Shown: positions 45,286 to 53,600, counted from the first letter of the stretch. The stretch is 64,000 bases of DNA from Salegentibacter flavus (GCF_900115145.1 NZ_FOVL01000002.1:62001-126000), one strand, 5' to 3'. Notes: generated by a model from the sequence alone, not told the origin. A program made the numbers and translations.

Positions 45286-46084
45286 AGAACGTAACCTGGT
45301 CAACTCCAAACAAAAGGAGTTCTACGACACCAAGCAGAAGAACGCTGCTACCCGGCTGTGGTCTTATTTCAGGAACGGGGCCTTGAACAGGATCAAAAAG
45401 CAACTCGGGGTAGAGCGGGATATTTATGAACTGCATAAAAGCTGGTTCGGAGACCTCTCCCAAAAGAAGGTGCTCGATCTGGGCTGCTATGCCGGTAACT
45501 CCCTTAGTTTTTACCTGGCCCAAAATTCTAAAGAATACCTGGGAATAGACTTAAGCCCGAAAGGTATTAATAACCTGAGCCGGAGATTAGAGAAGATCCC
45601 CGGGGCCCGGGCTGAGGTTATGGACTTTCTCTCAGAAGATTTCAAAGAAAAAGATTTTGACCTTATCTATGCCTACGGGGTCCTTCATCATTTTAAGGAT
45701 GTGGATGAGCTTATAGTCAGGCTTCGGGAAAAATTAAAACCGGGTGGAGAGATCGTTAGTCATGATCCCTTGCAAACCAGTCTTCCCATCAAATTCATCA
45801 GAAGCATCTACCGACCTTTTCAAAGCGACAAAGCCTGGGAATGGCCTTTTTCCAAAAATACTTATTATAAATTTGAAAAAGCCTTTGAAATAAAGGAGCG
45901 CAGGGCAGTGCTGGGAAAGGCCAAATGGAGCGCATTTATCAGTTTCCTGCCTATTTCAGAAGAAAAGAGAATACAAAAGGCGAAAGCCTGGCATAGTGAG
46001 GATTGGGAAACTTCCCTGGATTCCGATGAAGCTATGTTTAAATGCATGCATCTGAGTCTGCGAATGAAAAAAAGACAAACTTGA
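45275..46084 (+). CDS. class I SAM-dependent methyltransferase
   Basis: 269 residues. KVLDLGCYAGNSLSFYLA is the SAM-binding motif I, YLGIDLSPKGINNLSRRL is motif post I, and FDLIYAYGVLHHFKDVDELI plus LREKLKPGGEIVSHDP complete the Methyltransf_11/12 pattern. It would methylate a sugar or other group of the glycan intermediate. The start overlaps the GT2 gene by 11 bp, and the TGA overlaps the next ATG (TGATG). Confidence 0.88.
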   Translation: MKSEERNLVNSKQKEFYDTKQKNAATRLWSYFRNGALNRIKKQLGVERDIYELHKSWFGDLSQKKVLDLGCYAGNSLSFYLAQNSKEYLGIDLSPKGINNLSRRLEKIPGARAEVMDFLSEDFKEKDFDLIYAYGVLHHFKDVDELIVRLREKLKPGGEIVSHDPLQTSLPIKFIRSIYRPFQSDKAWEWPFSKNTYYKFEKAFEIKERRAVLGKAKWSAFISFLPISEEKRIQKAKAWHSEDWETSLDSDEAMFKCMHLSLRMKKRQT

Positions 46085-47382
46085 TGCGCTTCGCTGTCTT
46101 TACTCACGTGATCCACCGGGAACAGGAAGACGGGTATTATGCCTATAGTCCCTATGTGCGGGAAATGAATTTGTGGTTTAAGTATGTGGAGGAGGCTGAA
46201 ATAGTAGGAACTATACAAGAGAAAACGAGGAATACGGAGCAGGGGACGAGGGGAAATGGAGAAAAGGAGATAAGAGGAAATGGAGAAAAGGAGACCGGGG
46301 GACGAGGGGAACCTTATAAGCATTCCCGTATTAATTTCACTAAAATTCCGTCTTTTCATTTGCTGAATTTTCCTGCGGTTTTAGATTCTTTTATAAAGAT
46401 TCCAATCATCTTCTTTAAGATTTTGGATGTGATGCGCCGGGCAGATCATTTGCATTTGAGGTGTCCGGGGAATATTGGATTGCTTGCTGCAATCGCACAG
46501 GTATTTTTTCCGAAGAAACCCAAGACCGTGAAATACGCCGGGAACTGGGATCCCGAAGCAAAGCAGCCGTGGACTTATAGGTTGCAGAAATGGATCCTGA
46601 GCAATACTTTTTTGAGTCGGAATATCAAGGTGCTGGTGTATGGTGACTGGGCGGGACAGAGTAAAAATATAGTTCCCTTCTTTACGGCTAGTTTTTCCGA
46701 AAAGGATAGGGAAGTGGTTGAAAAGGATTTCATCCTACCTTACAAGTTTGTCTATACGGGAAACCTGGTGCAGGGTAAAGGAGTTTTTGAAGCGATCGAA
46801 CTCATCGAAAGCCTTAGGACAAAAGGAGTGAAGTCAGAACTCGAAATCTATGGAGATGGAATTTTAAAAGATTCCCTCAGTGATTATATTCAAAGGCACG
46901 AGTTGCAGGATTTCGTTATACTAAAAGGCCGAAAAAGCCTGGAAGAATTGAAGAAGGCCTATAAAAAAGCTCATTTTGTAGTACTGCTCTCAAAAAGTGA
47001 AGGTTGGCCCAAAACAATAGCTGAAGGCATGTGGTATGGGTGTATTCCGGTGGCGACCCCCGTTTCTTGTGTGTCCTGGATGCTAGGGGAGGGGAGTCGG
47101 GGGATTCTTGTTGGTTCAGAGTTCAAGGTTCAGAGTTCAAGATTTAACGTTCAAGGTTCAAAGTTCAATGTTCAACGTTCAACGTTCAATGCCTGCCCGC
47201 CGGGGCGGGTTCAAGGTTCTGCGAATCCTGGTGAAGATGAAAGTTTAGATGATATTTTAAGGAAGGTGTGGGCTGTAATTGAAAATCCGGAGGAGATGAC
47301 GAGGATGTCTTTGGCAGCGCAGGAGTGGAGTCAGCAGTATACTTTGGAGAGGTTTGATAGGGCGATTCGGGAAATGATTTAA
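46084..47382 (+). CDS. glycosyltransferase family 4 with two repeat-derived insertions
   Basis: 432 residues from ATG at 46084 (the frame is open to 46042, inside the methyltransferase gene). The GT-B C-terminal domain has FVYTGNLVQGKGVFEAIEL, LEIYGDGIL and LLSKSEGWPKTIAEGMWYG. Two stretches do not belong to the fold. About 46-76 is an acidic and basic 8-residue repeat (NGEKEIRG, NGEKETGG). About 346-379 is a 7-residue repeat (FKVQSSR, FNVQGSK, FNVQRST) encoded by GTTCAAG-type 7-nt units and containing a CCCGCC/GGCGGG hairpin. Without them the core is of normal length. The enzyme may still be active if the insertions lie in loops. Confidence 0.85.
   Translation: MRFAVFTHVIHREQEDGYYAYSPYVREMNLWFKYVEEAEIVGTIQEKTRNTEQGTRGNGEKEIRGNGEKETGGRGEPYKHSRINFTKIPSFHLLNFPAVLDSFIKIPIIFFKILDVMRRADHLHLRCPGNIGLLAAIAQVFFPKKPKTVKYAGNWDPEAKQPWTYRLQKWILSNTFLSRNIKVLVYGDWAGQSKNIVPFFTASFSEKDREVVEKDFILPYKFVYTGNLVQGKGVFEAIELIESLRTKGVKSELEIYGDGILKDSLSDYIQRHELQDFVILKGRKSLEELKKAYKKAHFVVLLSKSEGWPKTIAEGMWYGCIPVATPVSCVSWMLGEGSRGILVGSEFKVQSSRFNVQGSKFNVQRSTFNACPPGRVQGSANPGEDESLDDILRKVWAVIENPEEMTRMSLAAQEWSQQYTLERFDRAIREMI
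46219..46311 (+). repeat. purine-rich repeat inside a glycosyltransferase gene
   Basis: A 24-nt unit containing GGAAATGGAGAAAAGGAGA occurs about twice, with degenerate flanks. It is in frame and yields an 8-residue repeat of Asn-Gly-Glu-Lys-Glu type. Confidence 0.75.
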
Positions 47383-47485
47383 TGTTCAAGGTTCAATGTT
47401 TCCTGTTCAATGTTCAAAGTTCAAAGTTCAATGTTCAAAGTTCAATGTTCAAGGTTCGATGTTCAGGGTTCAACGTTTCCCGTTC
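47119..47485 (+). repeat. GTTCAAG-type 7-nt repeat array, coding then intergenic
   Basis: Units GTTCAAG/GTTCAAT/GTTCAAA run from within the glycosyltransferase gene (47119-47221, in frame) and, after a unique coding segment, again from 47383 to 47485 after its stop. A hairpin CCCGCC (47196-47201) with GGCGGG (47204-47209) interrupts the coding array. Confidence 0.85.
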
Positions 47486-47578
47486 AACGTGTAAAATGAA
47501 TTAGCTACGTCCTAAGATATAAGGTGTGGTCTGATATAATTTTATAAATTCAGTGTAGAATTTGTAAATATGTAGATT

Positions 47579-47755
47579 ATGGCTAAGGTTGAACATTTTG
47601 AGGACCTGGAGGTATGGCAGTTGGGAAGGGAGATTTGTAAGGATGTAGAGGAGCTTTTTATAAGTACATCTCTTGGGAAAAGATATAAATTAAGAGATCA
47701 AATGGATAGGTTGCCTGTTCTTTTTCCATTGATGAAAAAGAACCAAAAAATCTAG
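47579..47755 (+). pseudogene. four-helix bundle protein gene fragment, truncated by repeat F
   Basis: The frame starts MAKVEHFEDLEVWQLGREI and continues to KLRDQMDR, the typical first 45 residues of the S23-type four-helix family, then passes at about 47713 into repeat F and stops after 58 codons. The conserved AAVSIxxNxxEG part and the last two helices are missing. A second, shorter fragment with a related upstream region starts at 48152. Confidence 0.8.
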
Positions 47756-47930
47756 TCTTCATTTTCTTGTTCACCCGTTACGGTGAAAAAAGCTAAAAAA
47801 AATGAAAACAGCCCGGGATGTTATAGTTTTCTCGAGTTATTTCGATGATTCATGGAGGTCCGGATATTCTAGAAGGGCGTGCAGCATTTTTTTCTAACGC
47901 TTTTTCCACCTACGGGTCCCGAATTCGAAA
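47714..47930 (+). repeat. modular structured repeat, copy F
   Basis: The head hairpin CTTTTT (47720-47725) with AAAAAG (47735-47740) and the loop CCATTGATG are the same as in copy D, followed by AACCAAAAAATCTAG. The body diverges from both body types. It begins exactly where the four-helix fragment loses its homology. The stretch 47930-48150 shows no gene. Confidence 0.65.
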
Positions 47931-48151
47931 CTGAGGACCTTTTGAAACCAATTTAAAAATGGCTAAGCAATTTAAGCTTTGAATTTATATTAAAGGGATA
48001 AGGTTTATTTTAGATGGTCTTATTGAAATTGATCCAGACGTTGAACCTTAAACTTTAAACGGTTAACTAAAATATGAAATCCAGATGCTGCAGAATGTTC
48101 ATTGATCAACATTCAAAGTTCAAAATTCAGTGTAATTATAAATATTTAGGT

Positions 48152-48223
48152 ATGGCAAAGGTTGAGCATTTTGAGGATTTGGAGTTGTGGCAATTGGGCT
48201 TATATAATTATAATTTTCTTTAA
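48152..48223 (+). pseudogene. four-helix bundle protein gene fragment, second copy
   Basis: The frame reads MAKVEHFEDLELWQLG, nearly identical to the 47579 fragment, then loses homology and stops after 23 codons. The upstream sequences of both fragments also match (ATTCAGTGTA ... TAAATAT). Structured repeat C begins about 25 bp after the stop. Confidence 0.75.
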
Positions 48224-48247
48224 ATTTTCTATGAGGGAATATTCGGC

Positions 48248-48452
48248 TTTTCTGGAATTGCTTATCCTTTCATTTTTTGCTCGCCAAAAAAACGAAACAA
48301 AAAAGGGCGCCCTATGTAGAGGTGTTTTTTTGGCAACAGGGCCAAAAAATCGCCCATCAGCACCTAAATTTTTTCCAGGGTTTCAAAAATTTTTCACGGT
48401 GCCGATGGGCTACACTTACACACGGGATAAAGATTTCGCTTCGCTCGGTCCA
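48248..48452 (+). repeat. modular structured repeat, copy C
   Basis: H1 TTTTTTG (48273-48279) with CAAAAAA (48285-48291). H2 TTTTTTGGC (48326-48334) with GCCAAAAAA (48341-48349). H3 GCCCATCAGCACC (48352-48364) with GGTGCCGATGGGC (48398-48410), 13 bp with one mismatch. It is closely related to copies A and B. Confidence 0.85.
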
Positions 48453-48500
48453 GTCAAAATATCAAAGTATTCCAAAGTAAAAAAAACAGACCTCCCATCA

Positions 48501-49745
48501 TTGGCAACTAATAATTCACAACTAAAAACCCCCAATCAACAACCCGCCTCCGCTAAGGCTTCGGCGGGCAGGCCCACAACAGACAACCCACAACCCATAA
48601 CCCACAACCCACAACCGACAACTCACAACTCAGAACCGACAACAGACAACACCAAACACCAAACACCAAACTCCAAACATCTCCGAGTTCTTCAGATTGT
48701 CGATACTTTAAATCCGGGTGGATCGGAAAGAATGGCGGTGAACCTGGCGAATTCGCTGGTGGGAGAGGTGGAAGCTTCGTGTTTATGTTGTACGAGGGAG
48801 GAAGGTATGTTGAAAGAGGAATTGCATGAGGAAGTAGGATATCTATTTCTAAACAAAAAACACAGTCTCGACCTGCAGGCTTTTTGGAAGCTGAGGGCAT
48901 TTGTAAAAAGAGAACAGATTGATCTGGTGCATGCGCATGGCACTTCCTGGTTCTGGGGGGTATTGCTGAAGATTTCGGGTTTGAAAATAAAGCTGGTTTG
49001 GCATGATCACTACGGGGAGTCGGAACAGCTGGACCGGCGGGACACAAAATTCCTAAAAGCTTTGTCCCGGTATTTTGATGGGATTATTTCCGTGAATAAT
49101 GATCTGAAGTTCTGGGCGGAAAAGGAGCTGAAAGCCCGGATGGTAAAACAACTTAATAATTTTATTATTCCTTCAGAAAATAAGGGGTCCAAAATAAAAT
49201 TAAAAGGAAAGTCCACCGATTTTAAGATAGTCTGTGTAGCTAACCTCCGTCCACAAAAGGATCATTTGAACCTGCTTGCTGCCTTTGAAAAACTGCAAGG
49301 GGAGGAGATCAGTCTGCATCTTATTGGAGCGAATCCGGGCACGACCTGGTCAAAGAAGATCCTGGGAAAAGTCGCTGATATGAAGAATGTCTTTTATTAT
49401 GGAGGGCTTCCGGAGGTATCAGGCCTTCTACAACAGGCCGATTTGGGACTACTGAGTTCCCGCTCGGAGGGTCTGCCTCTGGTCCTGCTGGAATATGGCA
49501 TGGCGGGCTTGCCTGTGGTAGCCACCGAGGTGGGGCAGTGCAGGGAGGTGACCGGGGATGCTGTACTGCTGGTGCCACCCGGGGATGCTCTGGCCCTGGC
49601 AGAGGCGATAAAGGGATATTATTATGATTCCGAAAAAAGAAATATGGATGCACTTGCCCTGCAAAAGAGGATTAAAAAAGCTTATTCCCGGGAAGCGGTC
49701 CTGCCCCTTTTCTTGAAATTTTATGCTAACTTGAAACGGAAATAA
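48501..49745 (+). CDS. glycosyltransferase family 4 with repeat-encoded N-terminal extension
   Basis: The GT-B fold begins at codon 48681 (LRVLQIVDTLNPGGSERMAV) and ends with SRSEGLPLVLLEYGMAGLPVV, carrying the EX7E glutamates, and a normal GT4 C-terminus. No ATG, GTG or TTG stands at the fold start. The nearest in-frame start codon upstream is TTG at 48501, which would add about 60 residues of Pro/Thr/Asn-rich 7-residue repeat, while the frame itself is open back to 48162 through structured repeat C. The true start is therefore uncertain. The TAA shares a base with the next ATG (TAATG). Confidence 0.8.
   Translation: MATNNSQLKTPNQQPASAKASAGRPTTDNPQPITHNPQPTTHNSEPTTDNTKHQTPNSKHLRVLQIVDTLNPGGSERMAVNLANSLVGEVEASCLCCTREEGMLKEELHEEVGYLFLNKKHSLDLQAFWKLRAFVKREQIDLVHAHGTSWFWGVLLKISGLKIKLVWHDHYGESEQLDRRDTKFLKALSRYFDGIISVNNDLKFWAEKELKARMVKQLNNFIIPSENKGSKIKLKGKSTDFKIVCVANLRPQKDHLNLLAAFEKLQGEEISLHLIGANPGTTWSKKILGKVADMKNVFYYGGLPEVSGLLQQADLGLLSSRSEGLPLVLLEYGMAGLPVVATEVGQCREVTGDAVLLVPPGDALALAEAIKGYYYDSEKRNMDALALQKRIKKAYSREAVLPLFLKFYANLKRK
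48510..48680 (+). repeat. CACAACC-type 7-nt repeat array upstream of or within a glycosyltransferase frame
   Basis: Degenerate units of CACAACC, CATAACC, GACAACT and CAGAACC run in tandem. A CCCGCC (48543-48548) / GGCGGG (48563-48568) hairpin lies near the left end. The array is open in the frame of the following glycosyltransferase and would encode a 7-residue repeat PTTDNPQ, PITHNPQ, PTTHNSE. Confidence 0.85.
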
Positions 49746-51106
49746 TGGCCGGAACAAGTAGATATAAATTCAACTATATAGAACTGCTCCTCCTTCACCT
49801 GGGGATGGCATTCCTTATTTATATTTATGAGCCGATAGCTTCTCTATTACTTTTCGGAATTCTTGCCTATTTTCTTTTTCTTATAATTACAAAGGAGAAT
49901 AGGAACAATGAAGCCCTGATGGCCGCGGCTTATATCGCAGGGGCGGAGGTCTTCTTTCGCCAAACCGGGGGAATGGTATTTTACGAGACCGGGAAATATA
50001 TGGTGATCGTCTTTCTGGTGATAGGAATGTTCTTTAAAGGCACCTCTTCCCGTACTATACCCTATTGGACTTATCTACTTATTCTTATCCCCGGGATAGT
50101 TGTTGCTTCAATGACTATAAGTTATCAGGGGGAATTCCGTAAACTAATCGCCTTTAATCTCAGTGGTCCCGTTGCCCTGGGAGTAACAGCCCTTTATTGT
50201 TATTATAAAAAGATAAAACAGGAAGACTTTCAAAGAGTAATCTCAATGCTGCTATTGCCTATTATAGCACAGATGTTCTACCTTTATTTATATACTCCCA
50301 GTATGCAGGATGTTAGTATAAGCCTTTCCGGGAATTATGCTGCCACCGGGGGTTTTGGACCAAACCAGATATCTACTGTGTTCGGTTTTGGAGCTTTTTT
50401 GATCGCAACCCGGATCTTTACTATTAAGCATAAACTAATAAATATTATCGATCTGGTTCTCCTGGGAATGATGGGCTATCGGGCCCTGATCACCTTTTCC
50501 CGGGGTGGGGTCTTTACCGCTATCGTTTGTATTATCGCTTTTATCATCATCCTTTATTACAAGAAGGGTGCCCGGGAACAGAGTCGCCTGAATTTCAAGA
50601 TCATTCTTTTGGGAGGGGCAACTTTATTGATCTGGTTATTCTCTATGGTTCAAACCGGAGGACTGTTAGGGAACCGTTATAGCAATAAAGATGCGGCCGG
50701 GCAGTTAAAGGATGATATCACTACCGGGAGGGTGGAATTGGTAACTACAGAATTACATGCCTTTGTGAATTATCCCATTACAGGAATTGGTGTAGGGAAA
50801 GGTCGGGAATACCGGGAAGAAAATTTGGGAATAGAGATTAATACCCATAATGAGATCAGCCGCATGTTATCGGAACATGGGCTTCTTGGAATGGTCGCAT
50901 TATTCATACTTTTGCTAATGCCAATAATTTTCTGGACCAAGTTCAAGAACAATTATTATTTTTTGGCGTTCTTAGCCTTTTGGTTTCTCACCATAAACCA
51001 CTCGGCTATGCGGATAGCCCTGCCGGCTTTTGTTTATGGCCTGGCTTTATTATATATAGTAGATGAAAAAAAGGATCCTGTACATAGGAAACGACTTACG
51101 CGTTAA
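49745..51106 (+). CDS. O-antigen ligase / polymerase family membrane protein
   Basis: 453 residues with about ten hydrophobic segments. ALITFSRGGVFTAIVCI is the characteristic Wzy_C/O-antigen ligase segment, and a periplasmic loop precedes INTHNEISRMLSEHGLLGMV, which carries the conserved His-Asn-x-x-x-x-x-x-x-E-x-G pattern of the family. It either joins the finished glycan to lipid A core (WaaL) or polymerises repeat units (Wzy); sequence alone does not decide. The start overlaps the previous TAA by one base, and its 3' end overlaps the next gene by 44 bp. Confidence 0.88.
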   Translation: MAGTSRYKFNYIELLLLHLGMAFLIYIYEPIASLLLFGILAYFLFLIITKENRNNEALMAAAYIAGAEVFFRQTGGMVFYETGKYMVIVFLVIGMFFKGTSSRTIPYWTYLLILIPGIVVASMTISYQGEFRKLIAFNLSGPVALGVTALYCYYKKIKQEDFQRVISMLLLPIIAQMFYLYLYTPSMQDVSISLSGNYAATGGFGPNQISTVFGFGAFLIATRIFTIKHKLINIIDLVLLGMMGYRALITFSRGGVFTAIVCIIAFIIILYYKKGAREQSRLNFKIILLGGATLLIWLFSMVQTGGLLGNRYSNKDAAGQLKDDITTGRVELVTTELHAFVNYPITGIGVGKGREYREENLGIEINTHNEISRMLSEHGLLGMVALFILLLMPIIFWTKFKNNYYFLAFLAFWFLTINHSAMRIALPAFVYGLALLYIVDEKKDPVHRKRLTR

Positions 51107-52076
51107 CAGCTTTACGGCAACTTATATCTCTTTCTTCAGCAAAGTGCTGCGAAGGGAGGGCTACAAGGTGAAAACTGCCTCTACCCGCAATAACAAGGCC
51201 TTTAGGCTGCTGGAGATGCTGGGGCTGATCATGCGCTATCATAAAAAAACCGATGTGGTTCTCATCGACACCTACGGGGCTATGAATTTCTATTACGCCT
51301 ACCTGGTGGCCAAAACCTGCCAGTCCTATAAGCTGGATTATATCCCTATCCTCCACGGGGGAAACCTCCCGGAGCGTCTAATTGGCTCCCGGTCTTATAG
51401 CAAAAGTCTCTTCGGAAAGGCGAAGGTCAATATCGCGCCTTCCCGTTTTCTCTATGATATTTTTAAGGCGGAAGGCTTTGAAAATATAAAGCTCATCCCC
51501 AATGCTATCCAGCTGAAGAACTATCCCTTTAAAGAGCGCCGGAAATTCGGACCGAAATTGCTTTGGGTGCGCAGGTTTCAGAAACGCTATAACCCTTTGA
51601 TGGCACTGCAGGTGCTGAAGCTGCTTCAGAAAAAACACCCTGATGCCGAAATGTGTATGGTAGGTCCCGATAAGGATGGCAGTATGAAACTATGTAAAAA
51701 CTTCGCAAAAAAACATAATTTAAAAGTGAAATTTCCCGGCAAACTTCCAAAAAAGAAGTGGGCAAAACTCTCACAAGACTACGACTTCTTTATCAATACC
51801 ACTACCATAGATAATACCCCGATCAGCGTGATCGAGGCGATGAGCCTGGGCCTTGGGGTCGTCTCCACCGATGTAGGCGGAATGCCCATTCTGGTGAAGG
51901 ATGGAGAAGATGGAATCCTGGTTCCCGAAAATGATGCCCCGGCAATGGCGGGTGCCCTGGAGAATCTGATCGCAGATCAGGAGAAAACAGCAGCGATGTG
52001 CCAAAAGGCCCGGGAGAAAGTCGAAAACTTCGACTGGGAGAAGGTGAAAAGCGAATGGAACAGGGTACTTATTTAG
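51063..52076 (+). CDS. glycosyltransferase family 4 (tandem pair, first)
   Basis: 337 residues. It begins KRILYIGNDLRVNSFTATYI, has LLWVRRFQKRYNPLMALQVL, MCMVGPDKDGS, and the nucleotide-sugar motif TIDNTPISVIEAMSLGLGVVST. It is paralogous to the next gene, sharing the GNxLR start, the LLWVRxF segment and the DNTPxSVIEAM motif. The typical GGTP acceptor loop of the second copy is replaced by NSFTATY here. It is embedded in the end of the ligase/polymerase gene and translated in another frame. Confidence 0.9.
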   Translation: MKKRILYIGNDLRVNSFTATYISFFSKVLRREGYKVKTASTRNNKAFRLLEMLGLIMRYHKKTDVVLIDTYGAMNFYYAYLVAKTCQSYKLDYIPILHGGNLPERLIGSRSYSKSLFGKAKVNIAPSRFLYDIFKAEGFENIKLIPNAIQLKNYPFKERRKFGPKLLWVRRFQKRYNPLMALQVLKLLQKKHPDAEMCMVGPDKDGSMKLCKNFAKKHNLKVKFPGKLPKKKWAKLSQDYDFFINTTTIDNTPISVIEAMSLGLGVVSTDVGGMPILVKDGEDGILVPENDAPAMAGALENLIADQEKTAAMCQKAREKVENFDWEKVKSEWNRVLI

Positions 52077-52232
52077 TCTTTAGACGGTGGAAAGTGGAGA
52101 GTGGAAAAAAAGAAAAAGTAAAAACTATGTGCGGTCTTAGCGTGAAACCTAGATTTAAAATGTTTGTAATTTATTGTTGGGGCTTGTAGTTTTTAACCTT
52201 GAACCTTAATTCTGGAATCTTGAATCTTAAAA
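52073..52232. repeat. short 7-nt repeat remnants between tandem glycosyltransferases
   Basis: TAGTCTTTAGAC and GTGGAAAGTGGAGAGTGG units follow the stop of the first gene. The rest of the 156-bp gap shows no promoter or terminator I can defend. Confidence 0.55.
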
Positions 52233-53252
52233 ATGAAAAACCTGGTTTACATAGGCAATGAACTCAGAGCCCGGGGAGGGACGCCCACTTCCATCGATAT
52301 CCTTGCACCGCTTTTGAGAGCCGAAGGTTTTACAGTTCATACCGCCTCTTCAAAGAAAAACCAGCTGCTCCGGCTAAGCGAGATGCTTACTACAATTATC
52401 CGGCACCACAAAAGCACCGATGCAGTGCTGATCGATACCTACAGCACCCGTAACTTTTGGTATGCGGTCCTTTGCGTCCAATTATGCAACATGCTTTCCC
52501 TGGATTATATCCTGTTGCTTCACGGGGGAGACCTGGATAAAAGGCTCAAAACCCATTCTGAAATTACCGGGAAACTCTTTAAAAATGCCCTGCTTAATAT
52601 CTGTCCCTCTTCCTATATGCAGGAAATTCTGCAGCAGGCCGGAGTAAACAACACCCGATTTATCCCTAACCCGGTGCGGCTGGAGGATTATAAATTCAAG
52701 CTCCGTGAAAAGCATCGGCCACGTCTATTGTGGGTTCGCTCCTTCGCAGAGATTTACAATCCGCTTTTGGCCTTAAAAGTGCTGGAAGACTTGCTAAAAG
52801 ATCATCCGGAAGTCAAACTTTGTATGGTAGGTCCGCAAAAGGATGAATCTTTTGAAGAATGTCAGGCCTATGCCCGGGAGAAAAACCTCCCCGTAGATTT
52901 CCCCGGACTGTTAACCAAAGAGGAATGGATAAAGCTTTCAAGCGACTACGATATATTCCTCAACACCACCGATATAGACAACACCCCTGTAAGCGTGATC
53001 GAAGCCATGGCCCTGGGACTTCCCGTTGTTTCCACTAACGTAGGAGGAATGCCTTTTCTCATAGACAATGGCAAAACAGGTCTGCTGGTTTCACCCCGGG
53101 ATGTTAACGCCATGCTGAACCAGATTAACTTCCTGCTGGAAAAGCCTGAAGAGGCTCAAAGGATCAGCTTTGCCGCCCGGGAAAAGGTGGAGGCTTTTGA
53201 CTGGGAAGTTGTGAAGAATGATTGGATTGAATTGTTGGAACTTCAGTTGTGA
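52233..53252 (+). CDS. glycosyltransferase family 4 (tandem pair, second)
   Basis: 339 residues. LVYIGNELRARGGTPTSIDIL contains the acceptor loop, LLWVRSFAEIYNPLLALKVL and LCMVGPQKDES follow, and DIDNTPVSVIEAMALGLPVVST carries the EX7E-type segment. It is a diverged tandem duplicate of the preceding gene. It ends the glycosyltransferase cluster, with a repeat-rich gap before the initiating transferase. Confidence 0.92.
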   Translation: MKNLVYIGNELRARGGTPTSIDILAPLLRAEGFTVHTASSKKNQLLRLSEMLTTIIRHHKSTDAVLIDTYSTRNFWYAVLCVQLCNMLSLDYILLLHGGDLDKRLKTHSEITGKLFKNALLNICPSSYMQEILQQAGVNNTRFIPNPVRLEDYKFKLREKHRPRLLWVRSFAEIYNPLLALKVLEDLLKDHPEVKLCMVGPQKDESFEECQAYAREKNLPVDFPGLLTKEEWIKLSSDYDIFLNTTDIDNTPVSVIEAMALGLPVVSTNVGGMPFLIDNGKTGLLVSPRDVNAMLNQINFLLEKPEEAQRISFAAREKVEAFDWEVVKNDWIELLELQL

Positions 53253-53600
53253 GTTCTCTGTTCTCGGTTCTGGGTGGATAGTCCTAGGTTTGAAAAGTTT
53301 ATGGTTTATTGTTTGGGGTTTGGTGTCGGTTCTGGGTTCTCTGTTCTCAGTTTTAGTCTTTTTTTGAAAGGGGAGAACATAGTTGCTCACTCGGATGGGA
53401 TTTCTCCCGTTGGTCGAAATGACAAGTGAAATGGGGCTTGTGTCATTCCGACGGAGCGAGGCAAGACTGTTTTCCGTTTCCCGTTCAATGTTCTCACCGT
53501 CATCCTGATAGGCTCTATTTTTCAAACTTTGCGTGAACCCTTTTTTTCCTAAAATACTACAGAAACCGAAAACAGAAAACCGAGAACTCACAACCGGGCC
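53253..53600. repeat. 7-nt repeat arrays in the 53.25-53.67 kb gap
   Basis: GGTTCTG/GTTCTCT units lie at 53253-53360 (two blocks), GTTTCCC/GTTCAAT-like units near 53470-53495, and CGAAAAC/AGAAAAC/CGAGAAC units near 53566-53592. A GGTCGAAATGACAAG-type segment at about 53410-53470 resembles dispersed intergenic repeats. No gene is visible. Confidence 0.65.

Noticed and set aside
48510-48680. CRISPR array
   Set aside because: The units are contiguous degenerate heptamers with no spacers and no cas genes nearby.
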